Source of the DNA: an uncultured Thermoleophilia bacterium
GTDB lineage: Bacteria; Actinomycetota; Thermoleophilia; UBA2241
DNA: 16,854 bases
Direction: 5' to 3'
NCBI GenBank assembly: GCA_903912585.1
Contig: CAIWHY010000106.1
Coordinates: 1-16,854, forward strand
Under the pieces are notes generated by a model. The model saw only the letters and a list, made by a program, of their open reading frames with translations. It was not told where the DNA came from and searched no databases. This document shows positions 5,568 to 11,617 of this stretch, piece by piece. Each line of letters starts with the position of its first letter. The stretch's first letter is position 1. Both the position numbers and the translations under genes were made by a program.

Positions 5568-8420
5568 ATGACCACCGCACCTACCGACATCTGGGCGCTG
5601 CCCGAAGAGGCAGTGTATGAAGAGCTGGGCACGTCGCCCAAGGGCCTGGCCGCAGACGAGGCGTTCGCGCGCCTCGAGAAGCACGGCCCCAACACCCTGC
5701 CGGCCAAGGTGGGGCGGCCGGTCATCTTCAAGTTCCTCGACCAGTTCACGAGCCTCTTCGCGATCATGCTCGAGGTCGCCGCGCTCCTGACCTTCGTCGC
5801 GGCGATGCTCTCCACCGGCGCCGGCCGCCAGGACAACATCAACGTCACCATCGCGATCCTCGGGGTCGTACTGCTCAACGCGACCATCGGCTTCTTCCAG
5901 GAGTACCGTGCCGAGAAGGCGACCGAGGCGTTGCAGAAGATGGTGCCGGCCAACGCCAAGGCCGTGCGCGGCGGCGAGGTCGCCATCGTCGCCGCGGCCG
6001 ACCTGGTGCCCGGCGACATCATCGTGCTCGAAGAAGGCGACAGCATCAGCGCCGACGCGCGCGTGGTCCGCCAGTACGAGATGTCGACCATCAACATCGC
6101 GCTCACCGGTGAGTCGGACGCCGTGCGCAAGACGGCGGACCCGATCATCGAGGAGGAACTCGCCGCCATCAACATGCCCAACATGGTGTTCATGGGCACG
6201 AGCGTGGCGGCCGGCACGGGACGCGCGGTCGTCTACAACACCGGGCTCAACACCGAGTTCGGGCGCATCTTCTCGCTCACGGCGGGGGTCGCGGAAGAGA
6301 AGTCGCCGTTGATGAAAGAGATCGACCGCATGGCGCGCACGGTCTCGCTGATCGCCCTCGGCTGCGGCGTCGTCCTCTTCATCCTGGCCTTGGCCGTGTA
6401 CAAGTTCCCCCTCGTCGCGGCGCTGCTGTTCGCGCTCGGCGTCATGGTCGCCCTGGTGCCGGAAGGCCTGCCGGCCACCCTCTCTGTGGCGCTCGCGGTC
6501 GGCGTGCAGCGCATGGCCAAGGTCCAGGCGCTCATCAAGAAGCTCGCCGGCGTGGAGACGCTGGGCTGCACCAACGTGATCTGCACCGACAAGACCGGCA
6601 CGCTCACGAAAGCCGAGATGACGGTCAAGGCGATGTACGTCGGCGGCCAGGACTACGAGGTGACCGGCGCCGGCTACGAGCCCGAGGGCGACTTCGTCCT
6701 CGACGACGCCACGCTGCCCAAGGACGAGGCGCTGCGGCGGCTCGAGCCGATGATGCGCGCGATGAGCTTCTGCAACGACTCCAAGGTGCTGGCGCCGGCC
6801 GACGACAAGGGCTGGCGCGTGATCGGCGACCCGACCGAGGGCTGCCTGCTCGTCGCCGCGCGCAAGGCCGGCTTCGACCTCGACCAGGAGCTCGTCGACC
6901 GGCCCAAGATCTACGAGCTGCCGTTCGAGAGCGTGCGCAAGCGCATGAGCGTGGTGCACGTGGAGGGCGACGGCCAGAAGGCGTTCGTCAAGGGCGCGCC
7001 GTCGGAGACGATCGGGCGCTGTACGCAGGCACGCCTCGACGGCGAGATCGTCACGATGACCGACGAGCTGCGCGAGCGCATCGTCGAGCAGAACGACGAG
7101 ATGTCGCGTCAGGCGCTGCGCGTCCTCGCGGTGTGCGAGCGCGAGCTGCCCAACGAGCTCACCACGTACACGGCGGACAGCGTCGAGACGGACCTCACCT
7201 TCCTCGGCCTGGTCGGCATGATCGATCCGCCGCGGCCGGAGGTGAGCGAGGCCGTGGAGCACGCGCTCACCGCCGGCATCCGCATCATCATGGTCACCGG
7301 CGACTACGGCCTCACGGCGGAGGCGATCGCGCGCCGCATCGGCATCGTCCGCGGCGACCGCGCCGTGCGCGTCATCACCGGCACCGACCTCGAGAAGATG
7401 AGCGAGGACGACCTCAAGGCGGAGCTCGCCAAGGACCAGGACGTGATCTTCGCGAGGGTGGCGCCCGAGCACAAGATGGAGGTCGTCAAGGCGCTCAAGG
7501 AGATGGGCCTGATCGTCGCCGTCACGGGCGACGGCGTGAACGACGCCCCCGCCCTCAAGGCGGCCGACATCGGCGTCGCCATGGGCCTCAGCGGCACCGA
7601 CGTCTCGCGCGAGGCGGCCACCATGATCCTGCTTGACGACAGCTTCGCGAGCATCATCAAGGCCGTCGAGCAGGGTCGCGGCGTGTACGCCAACGTCAAG
7701 AAGATGGTGACGTACATCTTCTCGCACAACATGGCCGAGCTCTTTCCCTTCGTCTTCGCCGCCCTCACCGGCATGAGGGTCGTCCCTCTCGGCGCCCTCC
7801 AGGTGCTCGCCATCGACCTCGGTTCGGACGTGCTGCCGGGCCTCGCGCTGGGCACGGAGAAGCCCGAGCCCGGCGTCATGAACCTGCCGCCGCGCCCGCG
7901 CAGCGAGCGCCTCATGAGCGCAGCCACCCTCCGCCGCGTCGCCTACATCGGCGCCATCCAGTCCGTGTTCGCGATGACGGGCTTCCTCTTCGTGCTTCTC
8001 TCGCATGGCTGGAGCTGGGGCGACGCCAGCTGGATGAGCCCGACGAGCCCGCACTACGCGATCTACCGCGAGGCGCTCACGATGACCCAGGCAGCGATCG
8101 TGTTCGGCCAGGTCGCCAACGGCCTCGGCTGCCGCACCGAGCGCGAGTCGCTCTTCAAGGTCGGCCTCTTGACCAACCGCTTCCTGCTGCTCGGCGAGGC
8201 CATCGGCATCGGCATCATCCTGGTGATCAGCTACGTGCCGTTCGTCGCCGACATCTTCAAGACCGGCCCGCTCACGCTTGTCGACTGGGTCTTCCTCGTG
8301 ATCTCGGCCGTCGTCTTGTTCTTCGCCGAAGAAGCGAGAAAATGGTTCCTGCGCCGCAAGGACGCGAAGAAGGCCGCGGCGCTCGCCACTGCCACCACCA
8401 ACGGAGGGGAGTCAGCCTGA
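5568..8420 (+). CDS. Type II cation-transporting P-type ATPase
   Basis: A 950-residue P-type ATPase, full length for the family, with about ten membrane helices. It has a cation-ATPase N-terminal domain (about 1-65), the actuator loop TGES (180-183), TM4 motif PEGLP (298-302), the phosphorylation site DKTGTLT with D341, the nucleotide-domain motif KGAPSE (475-480) and the hinge TGDGVNDAP (653-661). In TM5 the stretch SHNMAELFPF (719-728) and in TM6 IDLGSD (749-754) place N721, E724, D750 and D754 where Na,K-ATPase keeps N776, E779, D804 and D808. SERCA has N, not D, at the first TM6 position. This suggests Na+ or K+ (or H+) traffic rather than Ca2+, by inference. The start is ATG 5568 with GAGG at 5560-5563; a TTG five codons earlier has no ribosome site. 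The stop overlaps the next start by one base (TGATG). A C-terminal Lys/Ala-rich tail follows the last helix. Confidence 0.93.
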   Translation: MTTAPTDIWALPEEAVYEELGTSPKGLAADEAFARLEKHGPNTLPAKVGRPVIFKFLDQFTSLFAIMLEVAALLTFVAAMLSTGAGRQDNINVTIAILGVVLLNATIGFFQEYRAEKATEALQKMVPANAKAVRGGEVAIVAAADLVPGDIIVLEEGDSISADARVVRQYEMSTINIALTGESDAVRKTADPIIEEELAAINMPNMVFMGTSVAAGTGRAVVYNTGLNTEFGRIFSLTAGVAEEKSPLMKEIDRMARTVSLIALGCGVVLFILALAVYKFPLVAALLFALGVMVALVPEGLPATLSVALAVGVQRMAKVQALIKKLAGVETLGCTNVICTDKTGTLTKAEMTVKAMYVGGQDYEVTGAGYEPEGDFVLDDATLPKDEALRRLEPMMRAMSFCNDSKVLAPADDKGWRVIGDPTEGCLLVAARKAGFDLDQELVDRPKIYELPFESVRKRMSVVHVEGDGQKAFVKGAPSETIGRCTQARLDGEIVTMTDELRERIVEQNDEMSRQALRVLAVCERELPNELTTYTADSVETDLTFLGLVGMIDPPRPEVSEAVEHALTAGIRIIMVTGDYGLTAEAIARRIGIVRGDRAVRVITGTDLEKMSEDDLKAELAKDQDVIFARVAPEHKMEVVKALKEMGLIVAVTGDGVNDAPALKAADIGVAMGLSGTDVSREAATMILLDDSFASIIKAVEQGRGVYANVKKMVTYIFSHNMAELFPFVFAALTGMRVVPLGALQVLAIDLGSDVLPGLALGTEKPEPGVMNLPPRPRSERLMSAATLRRVAYIGAIQSVFAMTGFLFVLLSHGWSWGDASWMSPTSPHYAIYREALTMTQAAIVFGQVANGLGCRTERESLFKVGLLTNRFLLLGEAIGIGIILVISYVPFVADIFKTGPLTLVDWVFLVISAVVLFFAEEARKWFLRRKDAKKAAALATATTNGGESA

Positions 8421-9073
8421 TGAAGGTGATCATCGTCGGGTGCGGCCGCGTCGGGGCCTACACTGCGGCTGCGCTGGGCCGCGAGGGTCACGACGTGGTC
8501 GTCGTCGACAAGAACGCCGACGCCTTCCGGCGGCTGCCGCCCAACTTCAGCGGGACGACGCTCGTGGGCTACGCCTTCGACCGCGACTCGCTCGAGAAGG
8601 CCGGAGTCAAGGATGCCGACGCGCTCGTGGCCTCCTGCGCCGGCGACAATACCAACGCGGTCACGGCGCGCGTCGCCAAAGAGGTCTTCCGCGTGCCGGA
8701 CGTGGTGGCGCGCATCTACGACCCGCAGCGCGCCGAGATCTACCGGCGCCACGGCATCCAGACCTTTGCGCCGACGGCGTGGAGCGCCGGCAAGATCATC
8801 GAGTTCCTCACCAGCGGCAGCCTCGAGCGCGAGATCGCGTTCGGCAACGGCGAGGTCGAGATGATGGCGGCGTTCGTGCCGACGCACCTCGTCGGCAAGA
8901 CGATCAACGACCTGCGCGTGCCGGGTGAGATCCGCGTGGCACTCATCGTGCGCATGGGCCGCGGGATGCTGCCCGTCTCGGGCACGAAGTTCGAGGTGGA
9001 CGACCAGGTGCACGTGCTCGTGCACCAGTCGGCCGTCGAGAAGTTCCAGAAGATGATGGGGTGGAAGGCATGA
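8420..9073 (+). CDS. trkA: TrkA/RCK-domain potassium-uptake regulator, copy 1
   Basis: A 217-residue protein with an RCK N domain (about 1-120) and RCK C domain (about 135-215). The Rossmann nucleotide loop is GCGRVG (residues 7-12), and D30 at the end of strand 2 is the expected ribose-binding acid. Such proteins bind NAD(H), ATP/ADP or c-di-AMP and gate K+ channels and transporters from the cytoplasmic face. The ATG overlaps the ATPase stop by one base and is preceded by a strong GGAGGGG about 10 bases away, so the protein is co-expressed with the ATPase. No TrkH/KtrB channel subunit is in the window; the partner is either encoded elsewhere or is the ATPase itself. Confidence 0.9.
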   Translation: MKVIIVGCGRVGAYTAAALGREGHDVVVVDKNADAFRRLPPNFSGTTLVGYAFDRDSLEKAGVKDADALVASCAGDNTNAVTARVAKEVFRVPDVVARIYDPQRAEIYRRHGIQTFAPTAWSAGKIIEFLTSGSLEREIAFGNGEVEMMAAFVPTHLVGKTINDLRVPGEIRVALIVRMGRGMLPVSGTKFEVDDQVHVLVHQSAVEKFQKMMGWKA

Positions 9074-9732
9074 AGGTCATCGTCGCGGGTGCAGGGACTC
9101 TCGGCCGTCGCGTCACGCGCTACGTCAGCGCCAAGCACGAAGTCACGATCATCGAGCAGGACCCGGAGCGCTGCGCGGCCGTCACCGAGGAGTTCAAGGG
9201 CTGGAAAGAGGTCAGCGTGATCCTCGGCGACATCGACGAGCCGACGGTGCTGCTCCAGGCCGGCGTCGACCGCGCCGACGTCTTCGTCGCGGCCACCGGC
9301 GACGACGAAGACAACCTCGTCGGCTGCTTTCTCGCCAAGACCGAGTTCAAGGTCAAGAAGGTCATCGCCGCCGTGCGCAACCCGCGCAACCGCTGGCTGT
9401 ACAACCGCAGCTGGGGCGTGGACGTGGCGCTCGACTCGGCGCAGATCGTGGCGCGCATCATCGAGGAGGAGGCCACGCTCACCGACCTCGTGCGGCTGCT
9501 CGACCTGCGCGAGGGCGATGTTACCGTCACCTCGATGACCGCCACTGAAGGCGGCTCCCTGGCGGGCAAGACCTTCGGCGAGCTGCGCATGCCGAAGAGC
9601 TGCTACCCCGCCGCCGTGTTGCGCGGCAGCGAAGTGATCATGCCCAGCCCGGACGTGCGCATCGAGGCCGGCGACGCCCTGCTCGTGATCGCCGGCCCGG
9701 GCGGCGAGTGCGGCCTCGAGGACCTCGGCTGA
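9070..9732 (+). CDS. trkA: TrkA/RCK-domain potassium-uptake regulator, copy 2
   Basis: A 220-residue paralogue of the preceding gene, again RCK N plus RCK C. The nucleotide loop is GAGTLG (7-12), with E29 in place of D30 of copy 1 at the ribose-binding position. The two copies are clearly diverged. A segment unlike copy 1 (EEEATLTDLVRLLDLREGDVTV) leads into the C domain. ATG 9070 overlaps the preceding TGA by four bases (ATGA); a GTG three codons earlier is also possible. Adjacent RCK pairs are known in mycobacteria (CeoB/CeoC), so a hetero-oligomeric ring is plausible. The gene is the last of the operon, followed after 26 bases by a strong terminator. Confidence 0.9.
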   Translation: MKVIVAGAGTLGRRVTRYVSAKHEVTIIEQDPERCAAVTEEFKGWKEVSVILGDIDEPTVLLQAGVDRADVFVAATGDDEDNLVGCFLAKTEFKVKKVIAAVRNPRNRWLYNRSWGVDVALDSAQIVARIIEEEATLTDLVRLLDLREGDVTVTSMTATEGGSLAGKTFGELRMPKSCYPAAVLRGSEVIMPSPDVRIEAGDALLVIAGPGGECGLEDLG

Positions 9733-9758
9733 GCGAGTCCGGCCGACAGGACGCCGCT

Positions 9759-9802
9759 GGAGGCCGCCGGTGACGCAGCGTCGCCGGCGGCCTCCTCTCC
9801 TT
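9759..9802 (+). terminator. Strong intrinsic terminator of the ATPase/RCK operon
   Basis: GGAGGCCGCCGG (9759-9770) pairs perfectly with CCGGCGGCCTCC (9784-9795). The stem continues inward through a T-G wobble and GACG-CAG-CGTC, about 17 pairs with a three-base loop. TCTCCTT follows at once. This is the best terminator in the window, and its tail runs into the -35 box of the next promoter. Confidence 0.85.
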
Positions 9803-9829
9803 GACACCCCCGGAGGGCAGGCGTCTAAT
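9801..9829 (+). promoter_or_regulatory. Near-consensus housekeeping promoter for the methyltransferase unit
   Basis: A perfect TTGACA (9801-9806), a 17-base spacer and TCTAAT (9824-9829, five of six matches) form the most consensus-like promoter in the window. The predicted start near 9836 gives a leader of roughly 315 bases before the methyltransferase GTG at 10152. Confidence 0.7.
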
Positions 9830-10058
9830 GGGGCGGCATCCCGCCCGGGATGCGGTGTTGCAGCTCACCGTGGGGACGGAAGGGGCACGAGCCGTGGGGG
9901 ACACGTCTTTCGAGAGGGTCGCGGGGCAGCGTCACGCAGGGTGCTCCCTGCACCGCGCCGTCGCCCTTGCCTCTCACGATCTCTTCTCGCGGACCCACTC
10001 CGGCCGCTACTTCGGCGGCTTCTGGTTCAAGCTCTTCTGCGAGCGCGGCCCCTGCTGA
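9828..10058 (+). CDS. Doubtful 76-residue reading frame in the methyltransferase leader
   Basis: An ATG at 9828 opens 76 codons ending at TGA 10056-10058. The last third (HSGRYFGGFWFKLFCERGPC) has strongly C/G-ending codons and a gene-like composition; the first half does not. GGAGGG at 9812-9817 is a distant ribosome site, but the ATG overlaps the -10 box of the predicted promoter, so translation from that promoter would need a later start (GTG 9855 or beyond). No family is recognised. It may be a small gene, an upstream regulatory peptide, or chance. The same stretch also contains hairpins at 9836-9853 (GCATCCC/GGGATGC) and 9936-9951 (GCAGGG/CCCTGC), which favours a structured non-coding leader. 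Confidence 0.25.
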   Translation: MGRHPARDAVLQLTVGTEGARAVGDTSFERVAGQRHAGCSLHRAVALASHDLFSRTHSGRYFGGFWFKLFCERGPC

Positions 10059-10146
10059 GTCCCTTCGCCGCCTAGGCCGCCGGAGGCGCGCTGTGCGCCT
10101 GTCCGGCGGCGGACTCCTCCGCCAAGGAGGACCATCGCGAAGGGAC
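10059..10146 (+). ncRNA. Candidate structured cis-regulatory RNA (three-way junction) before the methyltransferase
   Basis: The stretch folds on paper into a closed three-way junction. P1 is GTCCCTTCGC (10059-10068) with GCGAAGGGAC (10137-10146), ten perfect pairs. P2 is 10076-10084 with 10102-10110, nine pairs, extended by GGCGC/GCGCC (10085-10089 with 10095-10099) after a two-base bulge. P3 is TCCTCC (10115-10120) with GGAGGA (10126-10131). The 3' arm of P1 contains GAAGGGA, the only ribosome-binding-like sequence at proper distance (six bases) from the GTG at 10152, and the 3' arm of P3 holds another Shine-Dalgarno-like GGAGGA. Folding would thus hide the translation start. It does not match a riboswitch class I can recall; a terminator/processing structure is the alternative. 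Confidence 0.5.
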
Positions 10147-10151
10147 CACCT

Positions 10152-11555
10152 GTGCATCAAGCCGCTCTGAACGTCTGGGATCGTGCCGCCTGCGGGCGCG
10201 TGCACGACGCCTCCTTGCGCCTGCTCGCCGGCACCGGCGTCGACATGAAACACGAACGCGCCCGCGAGCTCTGCACGGCCGCGGGCGCGTCCCTGGACGG
10301 CCGCCGCGTGCGCATCCCCGCAGAACTCGTGGAGCAGGCGCTCGCCGCCGCGCCGCGCAGCTGGATGCTGCGCCCCCGGGGCGGCGACACCGCCCCGCTC
10401 GAGCTCACCGACGGGCGTACCTACTTCGGGTCGGGGCCGGACTGCCTGTACGTCTCGGACCCCACGACCGGGGAGCGCCGCCGGGCGCGCGCCGCGGACG
10501 TCACGCGCGCCGCCGCCGTGGCCGAACTGCTCCCCAACATCGACTTCGTGATGTCGATGGGGCTGCCGGAGGACGTGCCCAATGAGAGCGTGGACGTCGC
10601 GCAGTTCGCGGCGATGCTGCGCGGCACGCGCAAGCCGATCGTCGTCTCCAGCCCGTTCGGCGGCGAGTCTCTCAAGACGATGCGCGCGATGGCGGCGGCC
10701 TGCGGGGAGGCCGAGAGCATCGCCTGCCTCACGATGTCCTCACCGCCGCTCATGCTGGACGACGTCGCCTGCGACAAGACGATCGCCTGCGCGGAGCTGC
10801 AGGTCCCGCTGGTGCTGGCCACTTCGGTGTCGGCGGGCTCGCAGGGCCCGGCTTCGCTGGCCGCCTGCGTCTCGATCGCCAACGCCGAGCTGCTCGCCTC
10901 GCTCGTGCTGCATCAGCTCGCCCGCCCCGGGGCTCCGTTCGTCTTCGGCGTGGGCACCGGCGTGATGAACATGCGCAGCTGCGTCGACGTGTACAACGCG
11001 CCCGGCGTGTTCCTCGCGAACCAGGCGCATCTGGACCTCGCGAGGAGCTACGGGCTCCCGAGCTGGTCCTACGCCGGCCACTCGGACAGCAAGCTCCTCG
11101 ACGAGCAGTGGTCGCTGGAGCTCGGCATCTCGGCGATCCTCGGGGCGCTGTCGCGGGCCACGCTGCTCCACGACGTCGGCTACCTCGAGTCCGGCCTGCA
11201 GGGCGCGCTCGAGGGCCTCGTGCTCGGCGACGAGGTCGCCGGATATGCGCGCGCCCTGCTCGAGCCGGTACCGGTGGACGACGAGGCGCTGGCGCTGGCC
11301 GAGATCGAGGCCGCCGGGCCCGGCGGCAACCATCTCGGCACCAAGATGACGCGCACCCACCACCGGCGCTTCTGGCAGCCGTCGCTCATCGATCAGAACA
11401 CTTACGACCGCTGGCTCGCGCACGACGGCCGCACCCTGCTCGAACGGGTGCGCGCCCGCCTCGCGGAGCTGCTGGCGGCGGAGCCGGCGTTCACGCTGGA
11501 CGCCGCCGCCGGCGCGGAGCTCGACGCCCTCGCCTCCCAGGCGGTGGCCCGATGA
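10152..11555 (+). CDS. MttB/MtgB-superfamily (trimethylamine/quaternary amine) methyltransferase, non-pyrrolysine
   Basis: A 467-residue protein covering the whole family length. It begins with the family opening VHDASLRLLAGTGVDM and ends with the conserved block LESGLQGALEGLVLGDEV, GPGGNHLGTKMT and FWQPSLIDQNTYDRW. Family members move a methyl group from trimethylamine, glycine betaine or related quaternary amines to a corrinoid protein, feeding the C1 pool. Archaeal MttB uses pyrrolysine read from an in-frame UAG; here no UAG interrupts the frame, and the corresponding region reads AGHSDSKLLDEQ (308-319), so it belongs with the MtgB-like non-Pyl branch. The substrate is unknown. No corrinoid protein gene or reductive activator is nearby. 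The GTG start lies six bases after GAAGGGA inside a predicted RNA stem. The next gene, an ABC binding protein 62 bases downstream, probably supplies its substrate or belongs to the same regulon. Confidence 0.88.
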   Translation: MHQAALNVWDRAACGRVHDASLRLLAGTGVDMKHERARELCTAAGASLDGRRVRIPAELVEQALAAAPRSWMLRPRGGDTAPLELTDGRTYFGSGPDCLYVSDPTTGERRRARAADVTRAAAVAELLPNIDFVMSMGLPEDVPNESVDVAQFAAMLRGTRKPIVVSSPFGGESLKTMRAMAAACGEAESIACLTMSSPPLMLDDVACDKTIACAELQVPLVLATSVSAGSQGPASLAACVSIANAELLASLVLHQLARPGAPFVFGVGTGVMNMRSCVDVYNAPGVFLANQAHLDLARSYGLPSWSYAGHSDSKLLDEQWSLELGISAILGALSRATLLHDVGYLESGLQGALEGLVLGDEVAGYARALLEPVPVDDEALALAEIEAAGPGGNHLGTKMTRTHHRRFWQPSLIDQNTYDRWLAHDGRTLLERVRARLAELLAAEPAFTLDAAAGAELDALASQAVAR

Positions 11556-11617
11556 CGACGCAGGCGCCATCACTCGACGACCACGACGCCCGATCTTCAG
11601 CCTCGAAAGGAGCCAGG

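Noticed and set aside
5466..8054. 862-codon open frame on the minus strand opposite the P-type ATPase
   Set aside because: It is rich in H, D, R, A, E and V in the pattern produced by reading a GC-rich gene in antisense; it has no family motifs, and the opposite strand encodes an unmistakable P-type ATPase.
10059..10146. Cobalamin, SAM, SAH, THF or glycine riboswitch
   Set aside because: I could not find the conserved boxes of these classes (for example the B12 box or the SAH core), so the structure is reported only as an unassigned candidate.
10056..10151. TGA at 10056 read as selenocysteine, joining the 76-codon frame to the methyltransferase, with the following hairpins as a SECIS element
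   Set aside because: The residues that would link them are Pro/Arg-rich shadow-like sequence, the methyltransferase family begins naturally at 10152, and no selenoprotein family matches. The shared frame is expected by chance in one of three cases.
11552..11617. Start of the binding protein at ATG 11552, overlapping the methyltransferase stop
   Set aside because: It would put 22 polar residues ahead of a normal signal peptide, and the AAAGGAG ribosome site at 11606 points to ATG 11618.
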